This document shows positions 33,315 through 44,800 of a stretch of DNA of 64,000 bases, piece by piece (position 1 is the first letter of the stretch; each line of letters starts with the position of its first letter). The translations under genes were made by a program, and so were the position numbers. A model generated the notes under the pieces. The model searched no databases. It was not told the DNA's origin and was given only the letters and a program-made list of their open reading frames with translations. Source of the DNA: Saccopteryx bilineata (Eukaryota; Chordata; Mammalia; Chiroptera; Emballonuridae); the NCBI RefSeq assembly GCF_036850765.1, contig NC_089490.1:289832982-289896981 (forward strand), read 5' to 3'.

Positions 33315-34634
33315 AATTATATTCACAATTATTTCAATAAATGTCAAGAGTTTTGCTCTATACAGACAGATTGGGCCCAATTCCCCATAGAACAAAAACA
33401 AATGAAGGCTTATGTCCAAGAAGCATGTTAAGGGACCAGTGGATGGAAAATTACTAAGAGAAGAGAGTCATCAGGGATAGGGAGAATTCTTGCTAAAATG
33501 ACTTCATAGAGTTCTTGCTGAGGGCAAGTTAGGGTGATCAGATATCCAAGTGATAGATTCTCTCTAACTTAACTGAGACGAATTCTTGCTGAAACTGAGC
33601 TATGCAAAGAATGGGGCCAATGCCGAAGGCTATATTTGATCAAAAGGTATCTTATCAAACCATATATGATATTATTATAAATTATGTTTCTCTGAGATCC
33701 AAAAAGTGGATTTTAAAATTACTTTTGGCATAAAAATAACTTGTAAATGTGATTTATATTCAAGTTTCGGAAATCTACTTTAGCTAGTCAGCCTTTTGAT
33801 GGAAATCATGTTAAATTAGCTTGTCTTTCTCTTTCAGAGTCTTATCTATAATGTAGTGTTATGTCAGTTTGTTGAGATTTTGAGGAAAGATTATTTCTTT
33901 TTTTGCATGAAATCTAAATCAGAAGACAGTTATATACGATCTAAATATATTTTTCTTTGAATCACAGAATGTTTAAATATCATATGAGGTATTAATTGGC
34001 AATCAGTATGTGCATGGAATAAAGATATAAATTAAATAATTCTTTTTAGTAGTATCAAGATATTACTGTATTACTCTTGTATTATTCAAGAATTGCTAAA
34101 AATATATCTATGAGCAAAAATAACAAGAAAAATTCTTATGCACAAAGAAAATAACAAATATTCTGAATACCTAGAAAATTTTAAGCACTGTACTAAGCAG
34201 CAGGTAAATATAAACTAATTATATAAACTAGCTTACTACCCACAAGTACCTCATACTCTACTGAAGAATATCATTTAGTAAGCATGCTTCATATACTTTT
34301 TGATATTTATTTTCTTAATTTTAACTTTACCTGACTCCATCCCAAAAAATCTAAAACCTCATGAATATTGTTCTCTATGTTAACAATCTTTTTAATTGTT
34401 TGTGTCTGCTGAAAGGTTAATTGCTCTTAATTTACTTTTATGCTTTACGTAAAAACATAAAATAAACTATGTAGAGAGAAAACTGCTATTCCTCTCTTCT
34501 TATTTTTGCTCTTGCTTTCAAATTTACTTTCTACCTCTAATTCTCTCTTTGATTATAGACTGTGTATGAAGTTAGTCAAAATTGAGTTCAAATGAAGAAA
34601 CATTGTTTACAAATTATTTATTTTTTAATGATAT
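33315..34634. other. AT-rich, nothing recognised
   Basis: No gene or named repeat. The composition is like the other desert parts of the window. Confidence 0.45.
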
Positions 34635-34772
34635 ATTTTAGCCTTAGTCATTTTATCTGTAAAAGGAAGTGAAAATATGCCTATTCAATAGGATTATTTA
34701 CACAATTAAATTATGTAATTCCTATAAAGATAGAGACAAGTCCAGCGAATAATAGGATCCCAATTGATAGTT
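34635..34772 (+). mobile_element. MIR SINE relic
   Basis: 'agtcattttatctgtaaaag' then 'atgcctattcaataggatta' and 'ccagcgaataataggatccc' follow the MIR 3' half in plus orientation. Old. Confidence 0.5.
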
Positions 34773-34794
34773 AAATCTTCCTTCCTTTTAAAAA

Positions 34795-34949
34795 AAGTTT
34801 TTTAATGGATTTCAGTGAGAGAGGAAGGGAGAAAGAGAGAGAACAGGAACAGCTTGATGTTCCTGTATATGCCTTGATTGAGAATTAAACCAGCAACCTC
34901 TGGGTTTTGGGGCAATGTTTTAATCAACTGAGCTACCCAGCGTGGGCTC
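34795..34949 (-). mobile_element. Short tRNA-derived SINE, minus
   Basis: T-rich tail, purine stretch (GAGAGAGGAAGGGAGAAAGA), 'tgccttgattgagaattaaa', reversed A-box 'ttttaatcaactgagctacc'. Diverged copy. Confidence 0.75.
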
Positions 34950-35144
34950 CCCTTTCCTTTTCATGCAGCCAACTCATTACTAGTTTTTTTATTACCATTA
35001 GTGTATTGTAAAAAGAGTTGTGCTATAGTAGAAAGATGTTACACTGAGGATAAGAAAAAAATAAAGGAGTAATAAGAACAAATATTCTGAATGCTGCTAT
35101 GTTCTAAGCACTGTATTATGTTTTTCTGATTCCTACATTCTCTG

Positions 35145-35505
35145 TGACCTTAGACAACTAACATAATAAAGCCTACTTTAAGTTTGTCTTTAAAATAAGT
35201 AAATTAGTAGTAATTTTCATTTATCCAAGGACATTCCATGAACACTAACTCTACGTGATGTTAATAAATCTATAGTTTAGTAACTTAAAGAATGATAGAT
35301 TATACCAAATTAAGCATCTGTTCTTTTATTTCTTAAATTTGAGTATATTCAGATCGATATCTAATGATGATCTTCACATATATTAGCTACATAACTTGGG
35401 CAATTTGCTTAGCCTAAGTTTCACTTTAGTCATCATTAGAATAGAAAAAAAGAAATCACAAATGAGTGTGCAGATAATGGCTGGAGTACAGTAAAAACTT
35501 TTTAA
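35145..35505 (+). mobile_element. Two MIR-like relics
   Basis: 'ctgtgaccttagacaactaa' with 'tctttaaaataagtaaatta' (about 35149-35215) and 'agctacataacttgggcaat' with 'tttcactttagtcatcatta' (about 35385-35440) each fit the MIR core. Weak matches from memory. Confidence 0.4.
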
Positions 35506-35599
35506 AAGGTATTATTATAAATGTTATTTTAATTAATCCCTACTTCTTTAAAGGTATATAATATTATGATTTATTTCTCTTTCATTCTGAAATAGATTA

Positions 35600-35779
35600 G
35601 ATGACTTATTTATTATTTGTTTTGTTTGTTTGCTTTCAGAGAGTAAGACAGGGAGAGAGAGAGAGACAGAGAGACAAGAATATTGAGCTGTTTCTGTTTG
35701 TGCCCTAACCAGGAATTGAACCTGCAATCTCTGCATTTCAGGAACTCACTTCAACCAACTGAGCTAGCAACTCAAGGCT
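35600..35779 (-). mobile_element. Short tRNA-derived SINE, minus (first of an adjacent pair)
   Basis: Tail TTTATTATTTGTTTTGTTTG, purine block GAGAGAGAGAGACAGAGAGA, 'gaattgaacctgcaatctct', reversed A-box 'ttcaaccaactgagctagca'. Confidence 0.8.
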
Positions 35780-35789
35780 TAATTTAGAA

Positions 35790-35965
35790 AAACAGCAAAA
35801 GGAAAGGAGAGAGAAGAGTGGAGGAAAGGAAAGATTCATTTGTTGTTCCACTTAGTTGTTCATTCATTTGTTCCTTCCCATGTGTGCCCCGACTTGAGAA
35901 TGAAACCTACAACCTTGTCATTTCTGGAAGATGCTCTAACCAACTTAGCTAACTGGCCAGAACCC
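35790..35965 (-). mobile_element. Short tRNA-derived SINE, minus (second of the pair)
   Basis: Directly follows the previous SINE: purine block, 'tgtgtgccccgacttgagaa', reversed A-box 'gctctaaccaacttagctaa' and CTGGCCAGAACCC. AGATGACTT (35598-35606) and AGATGACCT (35967-35975) flank the pair, so the pair may have formed by insertion of one copy into the other. Confidence 0.8.
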
Positions 35966-36329
35966 AGATGACCTTTTAGAAAGAAAAAAGAACAGATTCC
36001 CCCCAAAATGTGAAACCTTTACTCCTTCAAGTTCTAAGTCTACAAGTGGTATCTCAGCAGGGAAAGTTATATAATCACCACATGAAGCCTGTTATCACAC
36101 TTTTTAAAATATCAACCAGTTGAGAACTCACTTTACTTCACCACACACAAGAAAATAAACACCTAGTCTCCTATAGCTCAAAATTAGCAAATAAAATTAG
36201 TTCCTGAACCCAACTGTATTGTATTATGCCCACTACACTTTAGTACATAAGTAAGTATATAAATGTATGACTTATTATAAAAGTGTTTATCTGTAATTAA
36301 GAATATATACTTTAAAGTCAAATATGAGA

Positions 36330-36500
36330 GTTCTGGCAAGGCATCTCACTTGGTTAGAGTGTCATCTTTATATGCTAAGGTTACAGGACACATACAAGAT
36401 TTAACCGATAAATGCATAAGTAAGTAGAACAACAAATTGATGTTTCCCTCTCTCTCTCCATTCTTCTTTTTCTAAAATCAGTAAATAAAAAATAATAAAA
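36330..36500 (+). mobile_element. Short tRNA-derived SINE, plus
   Basis: 'gttctggcaaggcatctcac', A-box-like TTGGTTAGAGTGTCATC, 'caaattgatgtttccctctc' and an A-rich tail. Diverged. Confidence 0.75.
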
Positions 36501-37099
36501 CATATTAATATTTAAAAATAAATATATGAGATATAAATATAAATTTATTAATAATTATTTAGTTAGTAAATGATCAGATTAGACAATTTCAATAAACAAT
36601 CAGCAAAAATATTTAAGCAAAGGAGCATCACTAAAATGTATACAGCTTACAATGACTACATTGAAAGAAAACATATTTGCATATAAAAATACAGAAATAC
36701 ATCCAAACATTTCAATATCTTCAATTTTTATCTTTGCAGTAATTTAAACTTCATAATTATATTACTTTCTAAATGCTTTTAGATTTTCCTCATAACAGTA
36801 TAATTTTTAAAGAATATATTTGCTAACATTTTGATCTTTAAAATAATAACTAAATGCAATGAGGAGCTTAAAATATTTTAAACAATAAAGTTATCAATAG
36901 AATAAGTGCCCAGAAACCCACATGCCTCAATTGAAGAAAAAATGAATTTAAAATCATGAGTTATGTTTATTTTAAAAGCAGTTACATTAAATTTTGTGTA
37001 ATTATTGCAGTAGCATGGAAAGGTCTAAATGTTTTAGAGTTAAGTCTATGTAATCTTAGAAACACTTCAAAAACTTTCTGAACAACAAGTTCCGTGTGT
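36501..37099. other. AT-rich, nothing recognised
   Basis: No gene or repeat recognised. Confidence 0.45.
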
Positions 37100-37298
37100 T
37101 TTTTATTTATCAATTTTAGAAAGAGATAGAGGAAAGAAGAGAGAGGGAGAGAGAGAGAGAGTAAAACATTAATTTGTTATTCTACTTATTTCTGTACCCA
37201 TTGGTTGAATTCTACATGTGGCTTGACAGGGCATCAAACCCATAACCTTGACACATTGAGATGACACTCCAACCAATTTGGCTATCCAGCCAGAGCTA
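37100..37298 (-). mobile_element. Short tRNA-derived SINE, minus
   Basis: T-rich tail, GAGAGGGAGAGAGAGAGAGA, 'aatttgttattctacttatt', 'ggcttgacagggcatcaaac', reversed A-box 'actccaaccaatttggctat'. Confidence 0.8.
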
Positions 37299-37437
37299 AT
37301 TCCTAGTTTATAAAATAAAAATAATATGTAACTGGAAAGGTTATTGTGAAAAATAGTATTATAAAAAAAAACCCTGGCATATACTTAGTAAAGAAAATAT
37401 TTCTATTTGAACACTTATATGAATGGTAAAGATATTT

Positions 37438-38138
37438 GATGACTGGGGACAAACAAAATTTGTCACCCAAAAACATACCACTTTAACGTATAGATTATTT
37501 TGAATTAAAGTCCTTTAAGAAACAGCCAGTGCAATAAGGATCAACTGACCCTCTTTTATCCCCCTCAATGAAGTGAATAAATTTCCCATGTGAAAGTTAC
37601 CCTTCTGTACCAAGAGAAAGTAAGAAATTCTTATCATGTGACATAAGGAATTCAGAGTCAAGAAGGTGTGTTAATAAACCTGTTACTTCCTTAGTAATTT
37701 ACTACCCTAAGCCCAAATTTCTTTGTCTTCTCAATTTTTTACAAATTTATTGTCTAAAACAGTGGTTCTCAACCTGTGGGTCTTGACCCCGGCGGGGGTC
37801 GAATGACCAAAACACAGGGGTCGCCTAAAACCATCAGAAAATACATATTTATTATACAATACATTTTTAAATAAAATATGTATTTTCCTATGGCTTTAGG
37901 TGACCCCTGTGTTTAGGTTGTTCGACCTCCACCAGGGTTGTGACCCACAGGTTGAGAACTGCTGGTCTAAAAGATATAAAAAAACTGCCTGCTTTGATCA
38001 CTTTTTAGAGTTTCATATATCTATGACTTTCCATATGAAAAATAAATTTACTTTTCTTCTGTTAATCTGTCTTATGTCAACTTAAATATTAGGCAAGCCA
38101 AAGTCCTAGAAGAGAATAAGGAAAAAATAATTCGTCTC
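37438..38138 (+). mobile_element. Old ERVL-like LTR, split by a SPIN-like element
   Basis: The left part (37438-37759) reads 'gggacaaacaaaatttgtca', 'caaccagtgcaataaggatc'-like sequence, 'ctgtaccaagagaaagtaag' and 'taataaacctgttacttcct'. The right part (37965-38138) continues with 'aaaaactgcctgctttgatc', AATAAA (38041), 'cttttcttctgttaatctgt' and 'aggcaagccaaagtcctaga'. From memory this order is that of a mammalian ERVL-type LTR. No internal retroviral genes remain. Limits approximate. Confidence 0.6.
37760..37964. mobile_element. SPIN-like non-autonomous hAT transposon (205 bp)
   Basis: Left end CAGTGGTTCTCAACCTGTGG and right end CCACAGGTTGAGAACTGCTG are inverted copies, and both match the remembered SPIN ('Space Invaders') terminus. 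A perfect 8-bp target duplication GTCTAAAA flanks it (37752-37759, 37965-37972). The interior is a near-palindrome ('cacaggggtcgcctaaaacc' against 'ggctttaggtgacccctgtg'). No coding capacity; a deletion derivative mobilised in trans. Confidence 0.93.
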
Positions 38139-38715
38139 CTAGATGATCGTTAACACACTGACCTCCAGGATGGGAAAAGATCTGGTTTGATTAGATCACT
38201 AATGGCCAATGTCTAATCAATCATGCCTATGTAATAAAGCCTCCACAAAAACAGCAAAATAACAACAAAGGCCTAGATTCAGAGACTTTTCTGGTTGGTG
38301 TATCAAAATGTAACCACATGCCACTGTGCCAGATCCTAAACTCCACAAGAACAAAACTCATGCATTCAGGAGACATTTTATTTGGCTGTTGATCTGCATT
38401 TTTAATATCCTTTGTCATGAATTGGTAAATTTAGTGAGTAAAATATTTATATGAGGTCAGCCACTCTAGCAAATTAATCATATTCAAGAGGAGATGTTTT
38501 GAAACTCCAATCTATAGCTGGTTAGTCAGAAACATAGGTGACAACCTGGACTTAAAACCAGAATGAATTGTTGAGCAGCAGTCTTGTAAGACTGGAATCT
38601 GTAGGATCTGATGCTATCTCTAGAAGAGAGTATCAGAATTAAGTTGAATTGCAGGATAATCAGCTTGGGTCAGAGAATAGCTTAATAGTGTGGTGAAAAA
38701 CTCCACAGCAGAATT
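38139..38715 (+). mobile_element. Old mammalian ERV LTR, family unresolved
   Basis: Recognised by order: 'gacctccaggatgggaaaag', 'ctaatggccaatgtctaatc', 'atgcctatgtaataaagcct', 'agccactctagcaaattaat', 'aggtgacaacctggacttaa' and 'gatctgatgctatctctaga'. This is a common old LTR in mammals. No retroviral coding sequence is attached. Confidence 0.6.
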
Positions 38716-39779
38716 GGTTTCAAAATCATAGCAGGGGCGATGGAGTAGACAGACGTAACAACTTCCACCTCCCAGAACCAAACTGGATTACAACTTAATT
38801 TTAAAAACAATCATCTGGAAAAACCAACTTTGGACTAAACTAAGAGGACTCTTTAACCAAGGATCACTGAAGAAGCCACACTGAGACAGATAGAAAAAGA
38901 GGAAACACGGAGAGGGCTGCCTGGCTCCCAACAGCCAAGGGCAGCCTGGAGAGATTTGGGCAGAGGAAAGTAAGTTTCGTGGAGAGGGGACAGTCCTGAG
39001 CCTCAGGAAGGAAGCCCCAGCCTAAATCCCCATAGCTTAGAAGAGGCGTACAAACAGTATTTAGCTGCAAAACAAACCAGGATACTGTTTACAAGAAAGA
39101 GACAAATTTCTCAGACCCAGGATTCTTCTTAAGGGACCATGTAGAAAACCTCTTTCACAACCACTCACCCGGGACTCCGGGGAATGGGAAGACATGAGAG
39201 GACTGGAGTAGCAGGAAGAGGGTGTAATCTAGGAAGCACAGGGAGAACCACTTAGAGGGATGGCCTCCCTAACCCCTGGGCTGAGTCACTCCCCAAATCT
39301 AAAGTGAATATTTTTCCTGGAACCAAGAATATCAGTAAAGGGAAGCAGGTCACCAGCCAAACAGAAACTCTCCTGTTGCACAGAGAGCAGAGTTGTTTAG
39401 AAGCAGAGAGCCATTGGGGATACAGTATTGAGTGTTACGCTCTGAGCTGCATTGCCTCCCCCCACTGCTGAGTGCTCTCCAAAGGGCAGGGGGTGGCAGG
39501 ACGACGTGGAAGGGTGGTTCTGTCGGCAGGGGTCAAAGCTGGGGGCTGGCAGCGGCAGCAGCCCAGGCACAACTTAGGACCAGTGTGAGCGCAGTTCCAT
39601 TCAGTAAGGGTGTGGCTCGGGGTAGCTGCAGTAGTAGTAGGGCACACAAAACTGGACTGACTGCGGATGCCGGCTGGGCAAGCAAGAGTTGTGGCTGTGT
39701 GTGCGCCTGCAGTCCGCACACAGGGGCAAGGGGAAAGCCAGAGAACCTGCTGAGACCTGCGCCTGAGTGCAGGAATGCA

Positions 39780-40110
39780 GCCCCGCCTGCGAGGCAGAGG
39801 CTTACAGCTCTGATGCATGAGCAAAGTCCAACCCATGGGGGGCGGGGCAAAGGCCATGGCCAGCCAAGGCTTGTAGCCCCAACACAGGAGCAAAATCCAG
39901 CACACTGGGGCAGGGCTTGAAGCCCAAACATGTGAACACTGTCTTATCCATGGGGTGGAGCGAAGGATGAGGCTAGCCATGGCTTGTAGCCCAAGCACAG
40001 GAGCACAGACCAGCCCTTGAGGAAGGTTGGAGGCCGGCTGGCCAAGGCTTTTAGTCAGGCATGCTAACACAGTCTCACTCGTGAAGGTGAGGCAGAAACG
40101 GTAGGGACTG
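39780..40110 (+). repeat. Degenerate tandem repeats in the older L1 5'UTR
   Basis: Units of about 50-70 bp each begin like AGGCTTGTAGCCC(A)A and continue GCACAGGAGCA; starts near 39790, 39867, 39915, 39981 and 40045. Frames of 132-228 codons on the minus strand across this part come from its GC-rich repetitive make-up. Confidence 0.6.
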
Positions 40111-40269
40111 CTGACCTCCACAACTGGCAGGCGCCAGAAACATCAGCGCAGAAAGGCCTGAAGTGGTGGCAGAGGGGTTGGCGGGCCTGCAGACAGACCA
40201 CACCTAGGAAACACAGAGGCCACACCCATCCAACTCCTATGGCCACTCCCATCTTATACACAGACAGAA

Positions 40270-41096
40270 TGGAAAGGCAGAGAAATGCAACCCAAATGAA
40301 TCAAGAGAAATCCCCAGAAAATGATCTGAATGAGTGTGAAATAACGAAATTTCTGGATGCAGGGTTTAAAATGATTGTTAGGGTGCCCGAGATCTTAGAG
40401 CAACAATAAGTGGACATAATGAGCACCTAAATAAAGAGATAGAAAATATAAAAATACATTGAAATAATAAAAAAAAATCAGAAATGACAAATACAATATC
40501 AGAAATGAAGACAACACTGGAAGAAATTAAAAGCAGGATGGATGAAGATGAGGATCAAATCATGAGTTAAAAGACAAGATAAACAAAAGCATGGAAGCAG
40601 AGCAGCAAAAAGAAAAGAGGCTCAAAAAATCTGAGAAAACTCTAAGACAGGTCTGTGACAGCATGAAGAGAAATAACATCCACATCATAGGGATTCCTTA
40701 AGAAGAAGAGAAAGGACAAGGGATAGAGACTCTGATTGGAAAAAATCATAGCTAAAATCTTCCCTAAATTGATGAAGGAAAAGGTCACACAAGATCAAGA
40801 AGCACAGAGAGTTCCATTAAGGATGAACCCAAAAAAGCCAACACCAAGACACATCATAATTAAAATACAAAAATTAAGAGATAAAAAAAGAATACTAAAA
40901 GTTGCAAGAGAAAGAAGTCTATTACCTACAGAGAGGCCTCATAAGGATGATATCTGACTTCTCAACAGAAACATCAGCTGCCAGAAGGAAATGGCAAAAA
41001 ATATTCAAAGTAATACAAAACAAGAGCCTACAACCAAGACTTCTCTATCCAGCAAAACTATCATTTAAAATTGAAGGAGAAATAAAAAGCTTCTGA
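40270..41096 (+). pseudogene. L1 ORF1 relic (older L1)
   Basis: Begins MERQRNATQMNQEKSPEND and continues in changing frames through coiled-coil remains to a recognisable C-terminal domain (KPTPRHIIIKIQ at about 40830-40870; LPTERPH; SDFSTETSAARRKW; LQPRLLYPAKLSFKIEGEIK ending near 41094). Several stops and frame changes. Same protein role as in copies A and B, but dead. Confidence 0.85.
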
Positions 41097-41271
41097 GACA
41101 AAAAAAAATCGCACAAAACTCAAGGAATTCATTACAACCAAACCTATGCTACAAGAAATGTTAAGAGTGCCTGCTGTAAACAGAACAAAGGGGGGAAATA
41201 TCAAGTAAAAGAGGAATGTAGATTTAAAGAATAAAATGGCAATAAACAAATACATATTAATAATAACTTTA

Positions 41272-41663
41272 GGCCCTGGCCAGTTGGCTCAGCGGTAGAG
41301 CATCGGCCTGGCATGCGGGGGACCTGGGTTCGATTCCAGGCCAGGGCACACAGGAGAAGTGCCCATTTGCTTCTCCACCCCCACCCCCTCCTTCCTCTCT
41401 GTCTCTCTCTTCCCCTCCCGCAGCCAAGGCTCCATTGGAGCGGAGATGGCCCGGGCACTGGGGATGGCTCCTTGGCCTCTGCCCCAGGTGCTAGAGTGGC
41501 TCTGGTCACAGCAGAGTGACGCCCGGAGGGGCAGAGCATCGCCCCCTGGTGGGCAGAGCGTTGCCCCTGGTGGGCGTGCTGGGTGGATCCTGGTCGGGCG
41601 CATGCGGGAGTCTGTCTGACTGTCTCTCCTCATTTCCAGCTTCAGAAAAATACAAAAAAAAAT
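41272..41663 (+). mobile_element. Full-length young Ves SINE with target duplication
   Basis: Head GCCCTGGCCAGTTGGCTCAG with A-box (TGGCTCAGCGGTAGAGC) and B-box (GGTTCGATTCC), 'gcccatttgcttctccaccc', 'ccaaggctccattggagcgg', GGTGGGCAGAGC repeats (two, at 41549-41580), 'gggagtctgtctgactgtct' and an A tail. Perfect 13-bp direct repeat AATAATAACTTTA at 41259-41271 and 41664-41676. Confidence 0.96.
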
Positions 41664-41667
41664 AATA

Positions 41668-44330
41668 ATAACTTTAAATGTAAATGGATTAAATGCTCCA
41701 ATCAAAAGACATATGGTAGCTGCATGGATAAGAAAACAGAACACATTATTGCAGCATTGTTCACAGTGGCCAGGACATGGAAACAACCAAAAAGCCCGTC
41801 AATAGATGACTGGATAAAGAAGATGTGGCACATATACACTATGGAATACTACTCAGCCATAAGAAATGATGACATCGGAACATTTACAGCAAAATGGTGG
41901 GATCTTGATAACATGATACGAAGCGAAATAAGTAAATCAGAAAAAACCAGGAACTGCATTATTCCATACGTAGGTGGGACATAAAAGTGAAACTGAGAGA
42001 CATTGATAAGGGTGTGGTGGTTACAGGGGGGAGGGGGGAATGGGGGAGGGAAAGGGGGAGGGGGAGGGGCACAGAGAGAACAAGATAGAGGGTGATGGAG
42101 GACAATCTGACTTTGGGTGATGGGTATGCAACATGATTGAACGACAAGATACCCTGGACTTGTTATCTTTGAATATATGTATCCTGATTTATTGATGTCA
42201 CCCCATTAAAAAAATAAAATTATAAAAAAAAAAAAAGAAAACAGAACACATACATATGCTGTCTACAAAAGAATCATCTCAAACAAAAGATACACATAGA
42301 CTGAAAGTAAATGGATGGAAAAAATATTTCTTGCAAATGGAAATAAAAAAAAATGTTGGATAGCAATACTTATATCAGACAAAATAGACTTTAAAATAAA
42401 GGTTATAGTAAGAGATAAAGAAGGTCACTACAAAATGATGAAGGGAGAAATTGAACAGAAAAATATTATCATTATACATACCTATGCACCTAATATAGAA
42501 GCACCTAAATGCATAAAGCAGATTTTGATGGGCATAATTAGTGAGATAACAGCAATACTATAATAGTAGGGGATTTTACTACCTCACTACCATCACTGGA
42601 TAAATCCTCAAGGAAGAAAATTAATGAAGAAACAGCAGATTTAAAGGACACACTAGATCAACTGGATTTAATAGATATCTTTAGACTTTTTCACCCTAAA
42701 ACAGAAGATGCATTCTTTTCAAGTGCTCATGGTATACTCTTAGGATAGACCACATGCTAGGACACAAAATGGGTCTCAACAAATTTAAGAAGATTGCAAT
42801 CATAAAAATAAAGTACCTAAGAGTAAATTTAACCAAAGAGGTTAAAGATTTGTACTGTACTTGGAAAATTATAAAACATTGTTAAAGGAAATCAAGGAAG
42901 ATATAAGCAAATGAAAGCACATACCTTGTTCATGGATAGAAAGAATAAACATAATGAAAATGTCTATATTACCTAAAGCAATCTATGAATTCAATGCATT
43001 TCCTATTAAAATAAAAATTACATACTTCAAAGATATAGAACAAATATTCTAAAAATTTATATGGAACCAAAAAAGAACACAAATTGTCTCAGCAATCTTG
43101 AAATACAAGAATAAAGTTGAGGGTATCACACTTCCTGATATCAAGGTATACTACAAGGTCATCGTACTCAAAACAGTTTGGTACTGGCATAAGAACAGCA
43201 TACAGATCAATGGAACAGAACAGAGAACCCAGAAAAAAAAACCTACACCTATATGGACAATTGATATTTGACAAAGCAGGTAAAAGTATGCAATGGAGTA
43301 AAGACAGTCTCTTTAATAAATGGTGTTGGGAAAATTAGATAGGTACTTGCAAGAAAATGAAACTGAATCACCAACTTACACAATTCACTAAACTCAAAAT
43401 GGATAAAAGACTTAAATGTAAGTATTGAAATTATAAAAATCTTGGAAGAAAACATAGGCAGTAAACTCTCCGATATCTCTCATAGCAATATTTTCCTGAT
43501 TTATTTCCATGGGCAAATGAAATAAAGGACAGGATGAACCAATGGGATTATGTTAAACTAAAAAGCTTTTGCACAGCAAAAGACATTAACAAAATAAAAA
43601 GAGAACTCACACAATAGGAAAATATATTTGCCAATAGGTTTGATAAGGGGTTAATAACCAAAATTTATACAGAACTTATAACACTTAACACCAGGAAGAT
43701 AAATAATCCAATCAAGAAATGGGTAAAAAAAGTGGATAGACACTTCTCCAAAGAGGACATACAGATGGCCAATAAACAAATGAAAAAATGTTCAATATCA
43801 CTAATCATTAGATAAATGCAAATTAAAACCACAATGAGATACCACCTCACACCAGTCAGAATGGTGCTTATAAACAAAACAACACATATTAAGTGCTGGA
43901 GACGCTGTGGAAAAAAGGGAACCCTCCTGCACTGCAGGTAGGAATGCAGACTGGTGCAGCCACTGTGGAAAACAGTATGGAAATTTCTCGGAAAATTGAA
44001 AATGGAACTGCCCTTTCACCCAGCTATCCCACTTTTAGGAATATATTCTATGAATACCAAATCACTGATTCAAAAGAAGAAATGCACCCACATGTTTATA
44101 GCAGCATTGTTTACAATAGTCAAAATCTGGAAACAGCCCAAGTGTCCGTCAGTGGACGAGTGGATTAAAAAGCAGTGATACATATACTCAATGGAATACC
44201 ACATGGCCATCAGGAAGATGGAAATGTTACCTTTTACAACAACATGGATGGACTTGGAAACTAATATGCTAAGTCAAATAAGCCAGGCAGAGGGAAAAAA
44301 ATACTATATGACCTCACTCACTTGAGGAAT
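41668..44330 (+). pseudogene. L1 ORF2 relic (older L1), central RT deleted
   Basis: The start (41668-41745, 'aaatgtaaatggattaaatg') and endonuclease part (42250-42780) are followed directly, near 42795-42805, by the end of the reverse transcriptase domain ('aaaataaagtacctaagagt', about 600 residues into ORF2), so the FADD-containing catalytic part is absent. The C-terminal Cys/His motif ([14 protein letters not shown], about 43905-43940) and FIAALFTIVKIWKQPKCPSV survive. Many stops and frame changes. Confidence 0.85.
41746..42235 (+). mobile_element. Young 5'-truncated L1 3' end with target duplication
   Basis: About 490 bp, nearly identical to the 3' end of copy B: ORF2 C-terminus ([20 protein letters not shown] to the stop at about 41984), G-rich 3'UTR block and A tail. 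Flanked by the exact repeat AGAAAACAGAACACA (41731-41745, 42236-42250). It lies 80 bp from the Ves SINE, both inside the older L1. Confidence 0.95.
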
Positions 44331-44627
44331 CCAATGAACAATGTGAACTGAGAAATGGAACAGAGGCAGAGGTGGGATCAAAGGGACCAGAGAAGATGGG
44401 ATTAGAGAAGAAAAAGAAAATAAAATTATATATACATAACACAGCATTATAGAGAACAAGACAGCAAATCCTGGAGGGAAGGGCAGAAGGCATTGGGGGA
44501 GGGGTATTGGAGGCTGAGGGGCAATAATGGGGTAGGGGGAGATATATCTGGCAGGACACTTGAATTTATGTAAACACAAACTAAAATTATAAAGAAAATA
44601 AGAAATAAAAATGCTAATAAAAAAATG

Positions 44628-44800
44628 GCTATGGGTGCTTGCACTCAGGGGATTGTGGATGCGTGAATTTCCTGCCCACCACAGTGAGGGGTCATTTTGC
44701 TGTTTGCCCCAGAGGCAATTTCCCCTGCATGTGTGCTTGTCTGCCCTTGTTAGACTTGATTAAATGAAATTACCCAACCCTCCTCCACAAAAAAAGTCAT
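44628..44800. other. Unassigned sequence between two L1 relics
   Basis: Less AT-rich 170 bp ('gcactcaggggattgtggat', 'gaggggtcattttgctgttt') ending in an A run. Not recognised; it could be a fragment of another repeat or of target DNA. Confidence 0.35.

Larger units (their letters stand above)
38733..44627 (+). mobile_element. Older L1, long 5'UTR, internally deleted, with two later insertions
   Basis: Starts with an L1 5' end (GGGGCGATGGAGTAGACAGA), has a GC-rich 5'UTR to about 40270, a decayed ORF1, a decayed ORF2 lacking its central part, and a G-rich 3'UTR ending in an A-rich tail near 44627. A Ves SINE (41272-41663) and a young L1 3' end (41746-42235) are inserted at the ORF2 start. Belongs to a different, older L1 lineage than copies A and B. 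Confidence 0.88.

Noticed and set aside
39435..40121. 228-codon minus-strand frame with many Cys/Leu/Pro
   Set aside because: It runs antisense through a GC-rich, repetitive L1 5'UTR; composition explains the lack of stops. Noted only as a possible antisense frame.
41549..41580. Short repeated GGTGGGCAGAGC units considered as a CRISPR-like or minisatellite array
   Set aside because: Two or three copies only, and part of the normal Ves SINE body; there are no regular spacers.
41583..41984. 133-codon frame joining two repeats
   Set aside because: It is read from the 3' end of a Ves SINE into a young L1 ORF2 tail; the frame continuity is accidental.
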